Positions 25,312 to 34,859 of a DNA stretch of 64,000 nt are shown piece after piece. The notes beneath the pieces were generated by a model. The model saw only the letters and a list, made by a program, of their open reading frames with translations, was not told the origin of the DNA and made no database searches. How positions within the stretch are numbered: position 1 is the first letter of the stretch; each line of letters opens with the position of its first letter. The stretch comes from an uncultured Lachnospiraceae bacterium (GTDB taxonomy: Bacteria; Bacillota_A; Clostridia; Lachnospirales; Lachnospiraceae). Made by a program: the position numbers and the translations under genes. The DNA is taken from positions 1-64,000 of the forward strand of contig CAJTOU010000013.1 in the NCBI GenBank assembly GCA_910577835.1, read 5' to 3'.

Positions 25312-27858
25312 TTAAACTATCTTTATTGTATAAATTTTCTCTGTCATATAATCCTCTGCCACTGTCCTCAAAATCACAGTATCTCCCTGTTTCACCCTTT
25401 CCTTACGCTCCAGCGCATCGTCTACAAGTACATTATTTACATACAAAAGTCCATTTTTATCTGTGAGCTCTGCTCGAAAACTGATATACTCTGCCTTCAT
25501 ATTCAATGTATATTCTGTTATATTTTCACAAAAACTCTGATTCAGTGTTCCGCCGGATATATTGATACGGGAAATACCGGCATGATTCATATAATCACTC
25601 ACAATACTGAGTTTATCAAAGATTCCGCCTACCCAGCTATCACCACGTACAGCAAACTTTACACGGACCATATCTTTTTCTTTTATCAGCTCTTCCGGAA
25701 GCAGATAATATTCCTCATAAAATTCGCCCTGCACTTTATTTTCAATTGTTTCTTCCTTTAAAAGAACATCATCAATATAAATATTAAAAGTTCTTCCTGC
25801 ATTTCCGCTGAAATATTTTACCAGAAGATAATTATTCACTCCCTGCTTTACCTTTATATCATAAGAAAACCATCCCTGCTTCGACCATGCATGACGCAGC
25901 ATCAGTCCATTAAAGGTTCCTGCCCCTGTATTTTCTCCCTGAATATTGTGAAGCAGCTCATACTGGTCATTGCCAAGAGGGATACTGTCTATCTGCACAC
26001 GCTCTTTGCGGGCATAAGCCTTTGTTTCTCTGATATGATTCTGCAATGCCTTTGAATCCCTTGATACCATATTCCAGTAAATACCATATCTGTCCTGATA
26101 TCTCTTATAATGAGGCGTAAATATCAGCCTGCCGCTATCTGTTCCTTTAAGAGAAAACTCAAGCTTTTCCGGCACTTTCACTATATTTTTATCAATATCC
26201 TCAATCCATGCATCCACATCTTTTTCAGTACTGTACTCACTTCCATCAGATGCCTTTACAGTAATAAAATCTTTAATACTGATAGTTCTAGTAGCAATCG
26301 TTACGTCAACTCCGGTTTTACTTTCCTCCATAGCCTCTGTACCCAGTCCTGCACTTAAAACCACAGGACCATATTTCAACCCGATACAGTGTTTGTTATC
26401 ATGCAGTGGATATGCCTGAATCCGCATCGGTATTCTGATATCTATTTCCATTCCTTCCGCTGCTTCCAGAAAGATATAGCCAGATTCGGCAGTTTTTACA
26501 ATTTCTCCGACCCTCACTATCATAGTTGTGGTCCAATCCGGCACGCGAAGCGCAAGCCTCTTGTTTCCTCTTATAATACGAAAACATACCCTTTCTGTAT
26601 TTGGAATATCAGACTCCTGTATCATCAAAAAGCCTTCTTCCTTCCAGTCAAGCTCAGAAGAAAGATACTGACTGACATAAACCATATCCTCTGCTTTAAA
26701 ATAAATACTGTCATTACATTTTGTGAAATTCTCCATTCCGGTTCCGGTACAGCACCAGAAGCTGTCAAATGGAGTCGAATATACTTTAAAATATCCTGTT
26801 GCCATTGGCTGAAAATACATGCTCATTCCAGTCTCTGGATTTTGAGAGGATAGAATTGCATTTATAAATGTATTTTCATAAAAATCCAGATATTTTTTTT
26901 CATGGGTTATTTTAAACAATTCTCTGGAAAGCTTCAGCATATTATAAGTATTACAGGTTTCGCAGTTACAGTTTGTCCTCTCTGCATCGAGAATGCCAGA
27001 TTCTCCAAAATGCTCCCATTCGCTGTTTCCTCCGGTAATATACGTGTGATTCTTCACAACAATTTCCCAGAACTTTTCTGCCGCCTCAAAATAAAATCTG
27101 TCTTCCTCCTGATATCCCAGAGAAATATATCTATACAGAGCACCCAAAAATTTTGGAATCGTTGTATTTGCATGTTTTCCGTTTAAAATATCCTCTCCAT
27201 TGCGAATTGCCTGAAACAATGGCATTTCATCAAACATATGTGCTGCCTTGGCATGTTCTTTTTTCCTTGTTATTTTGTATAAATCATATAATGCCTCATT
27301 CATGCCGCCATATTCTACTGCAAGAACTGTATTTTGTATTTCCATGGTCCATTTAGAGGTTCTTTCGTATATCCAGTCCGCAAGTTTTGATGCAATCTCC
27401 AGAGCCTTTTTATTTCCGGTCTGCACATAAGCTGCCGTCAGTCCTGAAAGAATCTTATCCATAGTATACCATGGCACCCAACATGGCTTTTTGTTTTCCA
27501 CATTGTCAAAAAAGGTTTCTGGAAATGCAGATAAATATCCGCTTTTCTGCTGTGCCTTAAAAAGCTCATCTACAATATAATCCAGCTTTTGCTTAAGCTC
27601 TGTATCGCCTGTTTGTGCCACTGCCTGAGAAACGGCTGTCATATAATGCCCCAGTGAATGGCCTCTGATTTCTGTTGCTTCCCATCCTCCATATCTTTCA
27701 GCCTTTGGCCGGATATTATTTACCTTCAAAAACTCTGCTGCCAGTCTGTCTGCATCAAAGGCTTTCAAGTAAGAAAGCTCCTTTTCCAATGCATTTTTTA
27801 TATATACATCGTTTACCTTTACTTCATCTAATGAAAAATCCTGTAACATCTGTTTCAT
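25312..27858 (-). CDS. GH127-family glycoside hydrolase (beta-L-arabinofuranosidase type)
   Basis: An 848-residue enzyme of the former DUF1680. The catalytic region (about 1-640) carries the zinc and nucleophile motif of GH127: CNCETC at 297-302 (Glu300, Cys302) and FWCCTG with Cys369-Cys370. In characterised members these cysteines and Glu bind zinc and one Cys is the nucleophile. The C-terminal part (about 640-848) looks like beta-sandwich domains, the last resembling a cadherin-like Ig repeat. There is no signal peptide, so it probably acts on imported arabinooligosaccharides in the cytoplasm. GGAAAGG precedes the ATG. Confidence 0.9.
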   Translation of the reverse strand: MKQMLQDFSLDEVKVNDVYIKNALEKELSYLKAFDADRLAAEFLKVNNIRPKAERYGGWEATEIRGHSLGHYMTAVSQAVAQTGDTELKQKLDYIVDELFKAQQKSGYLSAFPETFFDNVENKKPCWVPWYTMDKILSGLTAAYVQTGNKKALEIASKLADWIYERTSKWTMEIQNTVLAVEYGGMNEALYDLYKITRKKEHAKAAHMFDEMPLFQAIRNGEDILNGKHANTTIPKFLGALYRYISLGYQEEDRFYFEAAEKFWEIVVKNHTYITGGNSEWEHFGESGILDAERTNCNCETCNTYNMLKLSRELFKITHEKKYLDFYENTFINAILSSQNPETGMSMYFQPMATGYFKVYSTPFDSFWCCTGTGMENFTKCNDSIYFKAEDMVYVSQYLSSELDWKEEGFLMIQESDIPNTERVCFRIIRGNKRLALRVPDWTTTMIVRVGEIVKTAESGYIFLEAAEGMEIDIRIPMRIQAYPLHDNKHCIGLKYGPVVLSAGLGTEAMEESKTGVDVTIATRTISIKDFITVKASDGSEYSTEKDVDAWIEDIDKNIVKVPEKLEFSLKGTDSGRLIFTPHYKRYQDRYGIYWNMVSRDSKALQNHIRETKAYARKERVQIDSIPLGNDQYELLHNIQGENTGAGTFNGLMLRHAWSKQGWFSYDIKVKQGVNNYLLVKYFSGNAGRTFNIYIDDVLLKEETIENKVQGEFYEEYYLLPEELIKEKDMVRVKFAVRGDSWVGGIFDKLSIVSDYMNHAGISRINISGGTLNQSFCENITEYTLNMKAEYISFRAELTDKNGLLYVNNVLVDDALERKERVKQGDTVILRTVAEDYMTEKIYTIKIV

Positions 27859-27983
27859 ATTGATTCCTTTCCAATTTTATTTTAAATTTATTCTGTTATT
27901 TTTCATTATCTTATCAGATTTTGTACTCTGTGTAAACGATAATAACTTCAGATAGGTGTAAAAAAGTCAGCTTTTATCTGATT

Positions 27984-28439
27984 TTAATTTCCTGCCAGTT
28001 CATGGCTGTCCAGCAGAATCGTTACCGGCCCGTCATTTAACAGTTCCACTTTCATATCGGCGCCAAAAATTCCCTGTTCCACCTGTAAATCCTGTTCTTT
28101 GCATTTTTCAATAATATATTCATACAGACAATTTGCCATCTCCGGTTTTCCTGCCCCAATAAAAGAAGGTCTGTTTCCCTTCCGGCAATCCGCATACAGA
28201 GTAAACTGTGAAATCAGCAGCAAACTGCCATTTACCTGCTTTAATGACAGATTCATCTTACCGGCCTCATCTTCAAAAATACGAAGCCCTGTCATTTTTA
28301 ATACCATTTTATCCGCAATTTTCTCTGTGTCATCATTTTCAATGCCAATTAACACCAGAAATCCTTTTTCAATTTTTCCCACAATCTTTGAATCTACTGT
28401 TACAGATGCATGTGTAACTCTCTGTATTACAAATCTCAT
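27984..28439 (-). CDS. dtd: D-aminoacyl-tRNA deacylase
   Basis: A 151-residue proofreading enzyme that hydrolyses D-aminoacyl-tRNAs. It starts MRFVIQRVTHASVTVD and contains LLISQFTLYAD, KGNRPSF and the NxGPVT motif (NDGPVTILLDS), the chirality and active-site elements of DTD. Length is normal. AAAGGA precedes the ATG. It follows the chemoreceptor gene by 11 bp on the same strand. Confidence 0.96.
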   Translation of the reverse strand: MRFVIQRVTHASVTVDSKIVGKIEKGFLVLIGIENDDTEKIADKMVLKMTGLRIFEDEAGKMNLSLKQVNGSLLLISQFTLYADCRKGNRPSFIGAGKPEMANCLYEYIIEKCKEQDLQVEQGIFGADMKVELLNDGPVTILLDSHELAGN

Positions 28440-28450
28440 AAATGTCCTTT

Positions 28451-30490
28451 CTATAACTCAAACTGGTCTGTCATCTCGTTTAAATGCTCTGCCTGTGCTG
28501 ACAATTCTTCGCTGGTAGAAGAGGTTTGCTGCGCAGTCGCAGAATTAGCCTGAACAACATCCGATATCTGATTCATTCCCTGAAGAATCTGCTCCATCAT
28601 ATCTGCCTGTTCCTGTGCAGCCGCCGCACTGCCCTTTGCCGCAGCCGCGATTGTACTCACACCTTTTACTACTTCCTTCATAGACTCTGAGGTATGTAAT
28701 GTAATCTCATTTCCATTTTCCACCATTTGAATAGATTTTTCAATTAACTCTCTTGTATTGACTGCAGATTTTGCGCTGTCATCCGCAAGCTGGCGAATCT
28801 GGTCTGCTACAACAGCAAATCCCTTGCCTGCCTCACCTGCTCTGGCTGCCTCAATCGCTGCATTAAGAGAGAGAAGATTTGTCTGAGAGGCAATCGTTTC
28901 AATTTCCCCGATAATATTGGAAATCTGATGGGAGGTTTCTGTAATGTGACTCATGGCAGATACCAGTTCATTCATTTCTTTGTTGCTCTTAGAAAGTCCC
29001 TCTACCAGCTCGCCGGCAAAAACACTGGCATTGCCTGCCTCCTTTTTGGAATGTTCCAGTCCTTGCGTTATGGTATGTATGGTTGCCTGAAGCTCCTGTA
29101 CAGCTCCTGCCTGCTCTGTGGCACCCTCTGCCAGCCCCTGCGCGCTTTCCGCCATCTGATTTGCTCCAAGATTCACCTGTTTTGCCGCTTCCTGAATATT
29201 TACAAGGGTCCCATTCAGATTGTCTTTCAGATTTTTTATAGAAACAATCAGTCCGCTGTAATCCCCCACATATAATTCTTCTGTATCAATATGAATATTG
29301 AACTTGCCGTCAGACAGTTTTCCCAGTTTGTCATCCATATCTTTAATTACTTTTTTCATAGAAAGAGTAATTTTCTCAGTAGCATCTGTCAAAACCTTTA
29401 TTTCATCCTGCCGATTGCTTTGAGGCACCTCGCTTGTCAAATCTCCCTCTGCAAGAAGCTTGATTCTCTCGGTACAAACTTTAATAGGCTTTCCGATATT
29501 GGTTCCAATAATTCTTGCGGTATTAATTCCAGCTCCAACCGCCACGATAAACAATATAATTGAAATAATAATTCCGATTATTGTTTCTGTCATAAAATCA
29601 GACAAAGGCGCATGAATCGCAACACTCCATCCATTTGCAGCTTCCAGTTCCACAGGAGTATATGCCTGAATCAGCTTTTTGCCATTATAGCGATATTTTC
29701 CATAACCAGTCTCGCCGGCTGCCATTTTTTTCTCCAAAACAGCACCGGACTTGTATTTTGAATCCTTTTCTGCCGCCTCTGCCATATTAAACTGTTCTTC
29801 TGCCAGAGAGACGTCACTGTTTGCCACAGTCATTCCCTCTGCATTAATAATATAACAGCCTCCGTTTTTGCCGATTTCTATGGAAGCCGCAATGTCATTT
29901 AGAAAAGTTGACTTTGGCATGAGAAACACAACACCGTTCACTTTACCGGAAGATGAATCTCCATCTTTCCATACCGGCGATGCGATAATTACACTTAGTT
30001 TCCCTGTTGTCTTTGATTTAATTGGGTCTGTAATAACGACTTCTCCCTTCATTGCTCTGTTAAAATAATCTCTGTCATTATAATCTGTGCCATCTGCTTC
30101 ACAGATACCGTTTGATGAAATAAATTTTCCAAGTTCCATATTATACTGCTTTACTCTCTGATTCACAAGTTTCTGTTTATCTTCAGGTGAAATCGTATCA
30201 TTTGCCAGACTATCTTCTGTGCCAAGCTCTGTAACAATATTCTGTACAGACAGTACTTCTTTTGCAATTCTGTCAGATGTAATCTTTACAGTTTCCTCCA
30301 TAAGCTGCTTTACAGTTGATGACGTGCTCATATAATTCAGCACTGAGCCGGATATGGCAACCACAGACACAGATATTCCTACAAGCAGAAGTATAACCTG
30401 CTGTATTCTTCCTCCTATGGTACTGTTATATTTACTTTTCTTTTTTTCTTTCTTATTATTTTTCTTTTTGCTGTTTTTTTCTTCGTGCAT
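28451..30490 (-). CDS. Methyl-accepting chemotaxis protein with Cache-type sensor
   Basis: A membrane chemoreceptor of 679 residues from the chosen start. A very basic N-terminus precedes TM1 (about 28-50). An extracellular double-Cache-like sensor (about 55-290, with NDRDYFNRAMKGE and GGCYIINAEGMTVA) is followed by TM2, a HAMP domain and a long coiled-coil signalling domain with the hairpin tip EIETIASQTNLLSLNAAIEAARAG. ATG 30490 has GGAGG nine bases upstream; the ATG at 30511 does not. Ligand unknown. No flagellar or che genes are nearby. Confidence 0.94.
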   Translation of the reverse strand: MHEEKNSKKKNNKKEKKKSKYNSTIGGRIQQVILLLVGISVSVVAISGSVLNYMSTSSTVKQLMEETVKITSDRIAKEVLSVQNIVTELGTEDSLANDTISPEDKQKLVNQRVKQYNMELGKFISSNGICEADGTDYNDRDYFNRAMKGEVVITDPIKSKTTGKLSVIIASPVWKDGDSSSGKVNGVVFLMPKSTFLNDIAASIEIGKNGGCYIINAEGMTVANSDVSLAEEQFNMAEAAEKDSKYKSGAVLEKKMAAGETGYGKYRYNGKKLIQAYTPVELEAANGWSVAIHAPLSDFMTETIIGIIISIILFIVAVGAGINTARIIGTNIGKPIKVCTERIKLLAEGDLTSEVPQSNRQDEIKVLTDATEKITLSMKKVIKDMDDKLGKLSDGKFNIHIDTEELYVGDYSGLIVSIKNLKDNLNGTLVNIQEAAKQVNLGANQMAESAQGLAEGATEQAGAVQELQATIHTITQGLEHSKKEAGNASVFAGELVEGLSKSNKEMNELVSAMSHITETSHQISNIIGEIETIASQTNLLSLNAAIEAARAGEAGKGFAVVADQIRQLADDSAKSAVNTRELIEKSIQMVENGNEITLHTSESMKEVVKGVSTIAAAAKGSAAAAQEQADMMEQILQGMNQISDVVQANSATAQQTSSTSEELSAQAEHLNEMTDQFEL

Positions 30491-30578
30491 GATACTTTTC
30501 CTCCAAATCATAATATTAATTTGTTTTACTCTTCCTACAATTATAGCATGATTTTAACAAAAATCTAGTAATTTTATA

Positions 30579-30607
30579 TTGACACTATAAAAAACTTATA
30601 ATACTAT
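30579..30607 (+). promoter_or_regulatory. Promoter of the ABC transporter pair
   Basis: A perfect TTGACA (30579-30584), a 17-bp spacer and TACTAT (30602-30607) lie 39 bp upstream of the ATP-binding protein gene. Confidence 0.75.
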
Positions 30608-30645
30608 TGTCAGGGAATTATTTAAAGAGAAAGTGAGGATATATT

Positions 30646-31344
30646 ATGCTATCATGCAATCAACTTATGAAAAAGTACATAACTACCACAGCCGTGCAGG
30701 ATATTACACTGAAGCTGGAAGCCGGTAAAACATATGCACTTCTTGGACCAAACGGAAGTGGTAAAACCACCTTTATGAAAATGGCTGCCGGTCTGATTAA
30801 GCCAACCAGTGGAGATATTCAGTTTGAAGGACAAAATATCGGCGTTTATTCCAAGGCTCATATTGCCTATATGCCTACGGAAGCCTATTTTTATCCATAT
30901 ATGACCTGTAAGGATATCGGGAATTATTATCATGATTTTTTTGAAGACTTTGATATTGAAAAATTCTTTCTCATACTTGGCAATATGGATTTAAACCTGA
31001 ATCAGAAAGCTTCCAAAATGTCCTCCGGTATGATGGCAAAGCTGAAAATTGCCGTTACTATTTCCAGAAATGCAAGGCTGATTATGCTTGATGAACCTTT
31101 AAACGGAATCGACATTATTGCAAGAGAACGGGTATTAAATACGATTATAAACAATTTCTCCCCAAATAAAACATTTTTAATTTCCAGTCATCTTGTAGAT
31201 GAGTTGGAGCAGGTAATTGATTATGCTATTTTTATCAAACGGGGGCATGTAGAGCTGATGGGACCTGCTGATGAGCTGCGTCGGGCAAATAATAAATCTA
31301 TTGTTGATTTGTACAAGGAAATTTATGCAGACTGCCAGTTTTAA
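30646..31344 (+). CDS. ABC transporter ATP-binding protein
   Basis: A 232-residue nucleotide-binding subunit. Walker A is GPNGSGKTT near residue 34. The signature loop is degenerate (KMSSGMMAKLKIAV, with SSGM in place of LSGGQ), Walker B is RLIMLDEPLNGID, and the H-loop is SSHLVDE. Such short subunits with a variant signature pair with a multi-helix permease in exporters of the bacitracin/GntR-regulated (YtrB-like) type. It is followed by its permease gene after 84 bp. Cargo unknown. Confidence 0.92.
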   Translation: MLSCNQLMKKYITTTAVQDITLKLEAGKTYALLGPNGSGKTTFMKMAAGLIKPTSGDIQFEGQNIGVYSKAHIAYMPTEAYFYPYMTCKDIGNYYHDFFEDFDIEKFFLILGNMDLNLNQKASKMSSGMMAKLKIAVTISRNARLIMLDEPLNGIDIIARERVLNTIINNFSPNKTFLISSHLVDELEQVIDYAIFIKRGHVELMGPADELRRANNKSIVDLYKEIYADCQF

Positions 31345-31428
31345 GGCTGTTACTTTATAAACAGAGAATTTATAAAACAGTTTTCTGTGAAATACTATAT
31401 TATTTTTCTGTGAAAATTGGAGGAAATC

Positions 31429-32193
31429 ATGCTAAAATTAACAAAATATGAATTTAGGAAAAACCGAACTCTTTTAATTATTTTTGGAATCGGTCTGATA
31501 CTGCTTCAGATTTATTTTATGGTAAGTACATCTTCAGGAGATGATGAACATACAATTATTAGTTCAATGCTGCTTTTTACATATTTAATGGTTTGTTACT
31601 TTTCTGTTTTCATGCTTGCCATTTCAAGCTACTCTAAAGAACTGAACTCAAAAAGCAGCTATCTGATTTTTATGACACCAAACTCTGCATTAAAAATCAT
31701 TCTTTCAAAAATGCTCACCATATTGATTATGGGTATTGTTCTTCTGATATTGGTATGCACTCTTGGATATTTTGATATTTCAATGATTTTGGACGCATAT
31801 CCGAATGTTGGTACCATTGCGGAATTTTTCGATGAAATGATGTATATACTTGGCATTAATACCAACCAACTGATTATCAGTATTTTTGCCTCTGTTTTAA
31901 GATTTATTATTTCTTTCTTCTCTATTGTAACTCTTGCGTACCTCTCCATTACGCTGAGTGCCACGCTGTTGCAGAATAATAAATTAAAGGGACTTGTAAG
32001 CTTTGTGATTTTTATTGCACTTTCTTACTTGATTAGCTTTTTTTCAAATATGCTTCCTTATCCGTATTCAGACCCGGAAAATGTACTTTATGTGCTTATT
32101 TCCACGCTTCCTGTCACTATATTTAATATGGTGATTATGATAGCAAGTATTATAGGATGTTCTATATTATTAGAGAAGAAAGTTTCGCTGTAA
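31429..32193 (+). CDS. ABC transporter permease (ABC-2 type)
   Basis: A 254-residue polytopic protein with about six transmembrane helices and a first cytoplasmic segment MLKLTKYEFRKNR, the usual opening of ABC-2 permeases. GGAGG is five bases from ATG 31429, so the TTG at 31417 is not used. It forms the membrane channel for the preceding ATP-binding protein. Confidence 0.88.
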   Translation: MLKLTKYEFRKNRTLLIIFGIGLILLQIYFMVSTSSGDDEHTIISSMLLFTYLMVCYFSVFMLAISSYSKELNSKSSYLIFMTPNSALKIILSKMLTILIMGIVLLILVCTLGYFDISMILDAYPNVGTIAEFFDEMMYILGINTNQLIISIFASVLRFIISFFSIVTLAYLSITLSATLLQNNKLKGLVSFVIFIALSYLISFFSNMLPYPYSDPENVLYVLISTLPVTIFNMVIMIASIIGCSILLEKKVSL

Positions 32194-32370
32194 TTTTACA
32201 TATGGGTGAAACAGAGGGATTATGGAATGTTCTATATCACGGAAGCAGAAGAATTTGCCCGATTTTGTATACGACTAAGAATTACAAACAAAAGTATACA
32301 GAAGAATTAATAATACACAGCTAACACTTGTGCTGATATGTAACGGGCTAATAGCTGATTATCTAATAAT

Positions 32371-32450
32371 AAAAGAGACTGCCATAGCATTTTTCTAATA
32401 TAGTATTTTTGTGCTAATATTTTGTCAAATACGGCAGCCTCTTTATTTTA
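32371..32450. terminator. Hairpin terminator after the ABC transporter genes
   Basis: Arms AAAGAGACTGCC (32372-32383) and GGCAGCCTCTTT (32433-32444) pair with one mismatch and are followed by a T-run on the plus strand. The 32194-32370 stretch before it holds nothing I can identify. Confidence 0.65.
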
Positions 32451-32530
32451 TTTCTATTTCATTTTTATCTTATTCTGGTTTTATCTTATTTCATTTTTAT
32501 CTTTTTATTTTATTCTGATTTTATCGTATT
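32445..32530. repeat. Degenerate T-rich tandem repeat downstream of ilvC
   Basis: Imperfect units built on TTTTATCTTATTTCA / TTTTATCTTATTCTGG recur four to five times between the ABC terminator and the ilvC stop. Confidence 0.6.
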
Positions 32531-32568
32531 GTTTTTTATTTTCAAAGAGTTTTGCTTTCTCAATTTTC

Positions 32569-33588
32569 CTAGTTATTAATCAGCTTGTCCTCTTCATTAT
32601 TCCAGCTATAAAGTTTTCTTACTTCCTTGCCAACCTTTTCTGCCGGATGTTCTGCATGCAGCTTTCTCATTGCTTTAAAGTGAGCCTGTCCACCTGCTGG
32701 TGACATATCCAGTAAGAAATCTTTTGCAAATGTACCATCCTGAATATCACTTAAAATCTTCTTCATGGTCTTCTTTGTTTCTTCTGTAATAATCTTAGGT
32801 CCGGTTATGTAATCACCATATTCTGCTGTGTTGGAAATGGAATATCTCATTCCCTCAAAACCGGACTGATAAATAAGGTCTACAATCAGCTTCATTTCAT
32901 GAATGCATTCAAAATAAGCATTTCTTGGGTCATATCCTGCTTCTGTCAATGTCTCAAAACCTGCCTGCATAAGTGCACATACACCACCACAGAGAACTGC
33001 CTGCTCACCGAAAAGGTCTGTTTCTGTCTCTGTGCGGAAAGTTGTCTCAAGAACTCCTGCTCTTGCTCCGCCGATAGCCAGTGCATATGCCAGTGCCATG
33101 TCAAGTGCCTTTCCGGTAGCATCCTGCTGTACGGCAACCAGACAAGGAACGCCCTTTCCGGCCTGATACTCGCTTCTTACTGTGTGGCCCGGTCCCTTTG
33201 GCGCAATCATGGTAACATCTACATCCTTTGGCGGTACAATCTGTCCAAAATGAATCGCAAAACCATGCGCAAACATTAACATATTGCCTGCCTCCAGATT
33301 TGGCTCAATATCCTTTTTATACATGGCGGCCTGCTTCTCATCATTAATAAGAATCATAATAATGTCAGCCTTTTTAGCTGCCTCTGCCGCTGTATATACT
33401 TCAAATCCCTGTGCCTCTGCCTTTGCCCATGATTTGCTTCCCTCGTATAAGCCAATAATAACATTGCAGCCTGACTCCTTTGCATTTAATGCATGTGCAT
33501 GTCCCTGACTTCCATAACCGATAACTGCTATTGTCTTGCCATCCAATAATGATAAGTTACAATCTTCCTGATAAAAAATCTTAGCCAT
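32569..33588 (-). CDS. ilvC: Ketol-acid reductoisomerase
   Basis: A 339-residue class I KARI for valine, leucine and isoleucine synthesis: it isomerises acetolactate and reduces it with NAD(P)H and Mg2+. Visible are the Rossmann motif GYGSQGHAHALN, MIAPKGPGHTVRSEYQ, the Mg ligands in TETDLFGEQ and the C-terminal ISNTAEYGD. Length is normal. GGAGG precedes the ATG. It follows ilvN in the same direction; ilvB and ilvD are not in the window. Confidence 0.97.
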   Translation of the reverse strand: MAKIFYQEDCNLSLLDGKTIAVIGYGSQGHAHALNAKESGCNVIIGLYEGSKSWAKAEAQGFEVYTAAEAAKKADIIMILINDEKQAAMYKKDIEPNLEAGNMLMFAHGFAIHFGQIVPPKDVDVTMIAPKGPGHTVRSEYQAGKGVPCLVAVQQDATGKALDMALAYALAIGGARAGVLETTFRTETETDLFGEQAVLCGGVCALMQAGFETLTEAGYDPRNAYFECIHEMKLIVDLIYQSGFEGMRYSISNTAEYGDYITGPKIITEETKKTMKKILSDIQDGTFAKDFLLDMSPAGGQAHFKAMRKLHAEHPAEKVGKEVRKLYSWNNEEDKLINN

Positions 33589-33654
33589 TTTTTATTCCTC
33601 CATACTATTTTATTGTTAAATATTTTATATAAAGACTGTCTGATAAGGACTGTC

Positions 33655-34146
33655 TTATTTATCATCCGCCGCGCCTCTTGTCAGTCCGGTCAGTCCGGTT
33701 CTTACAAGCTCCAGTATTTCAAATCCATCCAGAAGTTCAATAAAGGCGTCCAGCTTTGTTTCATTTCCCGTCAGCTCCAGCATCATAGACTGTTTTGCCA
33801 CATCAACGATTTTTGCACGGAAGCTGTCAGCTATCGCTGTAATCTGAGGTCTCTCCTGCGCAGTTACTTTTACCTTTACCAGAACAAGCTCACGGCATAC
33901 GGAATCTCCGGATTTTAACTCTTTGATTTCCTTTACATCCTCTAATTTTAACATCTGCTTTTTAATCTGCTCCAAAGTATCTTCATCTCCATGGACCACA
34001 ATGGTCATGCGCGAATACAGAGGATTCTCGGTTTCACTTACAGTAAGGCTGTCAATATTGTAGCTTCTTCTGCTGAAAAGTCCTGCAACTCTATTCAGTA
34101 CACCTGATGTATTATCTACAAAAACTGATAAAACTACTTTTCTCAT
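33655..34146 (-). CDS. ilvN: Acetolactate synthase regulatory (small) subunit
   Basis: A 163-residue regulatory subunit with an N-terminal ACT domain (LSVFVDNTSGVLNRVAGLFSRRSYNIDSLTVSETE) that mediates valine feedback and a C-terminal ALS-small domain. It activates the catalytic subunit IlvB, which must be encoded elsewhere because no ilvB lies beside it. GGAGG precedes the ATG. With ilvC 66 bp downstream it forms a short branched-chain amino acid unit. No T-box or leader peptide is evident in the 158-bp upstream gap. Confidence 0.95.
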   Translation of the reverse strand: MRKVVLSVFVDNTSGVLNRVAGLFSRRSYNIDSLTVSETENPLYSRMTIVVHGDEDTLEQIKKQMLKLEDVKEIKELKSGDSVCRELVLVKVKVTAQERPQITAIADSFRAKIVDVAKQSMMLELTGNETKLDAFIELLDGFEILELVRTGLTGLTRGAADDK

Positions 34147-34304
34147 GGTATCTTTTCCTCCACTCTCTCATTCTTACGAATCAATCGCAATAGATTAATC
34201 ATAGCAACTTTTATTTCGTTTGTCAATAAAACGAACATGTTTTGATACATATTTTTTGAAATTCTGAAATATAATGTAGCAAAGATTAATATTCAGGTGT
34301 ATAC

Positions 34305-34679
34305 ATGAATCGTGAAAACAATATTTCAGCTCTTATCCTGCCAATTGTAAAAACAGCTCTGGCAGTGATTTTTTTCACCTTTGCAATGATTTTTCTTCTT
34401 GCAGTGGTTATTTTCAAGTTCCATATTAGCGACGCTGTCATAAATAATTGTATTCTTGTTATCTACTTTCTTGCCAATTTTATCGGAGGTCTGATTATTG
34501 GTAAAGTAAAAAAAGAAAAAAAGTATTTATGGGGATTTTTAACTGGACTTACTTATTTTATTATTTTATCCATTGCCTCCTTTATCGCTCTTCAAAGCTT
34601 CTATTCTGCTCCTCTTCCAGCTGTTTTTGCTTTTCTGTGCTGTATTCTCGGAGGAATGGCAGGAGGCATGATAAGCTGA
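34305..34679 (+). CDS. Small four-helix membrane protein (TIGR04086-like)
   Basis: A 124-residue hydrophobic protein with four transmembrane helices, a Gly-rich NFIGGLIIGKVKKEKKYLWGFLTG motif in the middle and GGMAGGMIS at the end. This arrangement matches a family of small Firmicute membrane proteins of unknown function (TIGR04086/YrzE-like, from memory). AGGTG precedes the ATG. Confidence 0.7.
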   Translation: MNRENNISALILPIVKTALAVIFFTFAMIFLLAVVIFKFHISDAVINNCILVIYFLANFIGGLIIGKVKKEKKYLWGFLTGLTYFIILSIASFIALQSFYSAPLPAVFAFLCCILGGMAGGMIS

Positions 34680-34859
34680 ATCATAAGCTATAACAGGCCA
34701 TATCATAAAATAGTCTGAAAATATTTTTATAATTTACATATTCTTTCCTTGACAGTTTTTTCGTGTTCATATATAATTTTTTAACATATAACAGAGAAAA
34801 TTTGTCTGTACTGGTCACCAGATAAATATGTTATAAATAACAGATATGGAAGTGATAAA

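Noticed and set aside
32194..32310. Possible fragment of a DUF3990-type gene (LYHGS in one frame, FYITEAEEFA in another)
   Set aside because: Both resemblances come from the same bases read in different frames, and neither has a ribosome site or adequate length.
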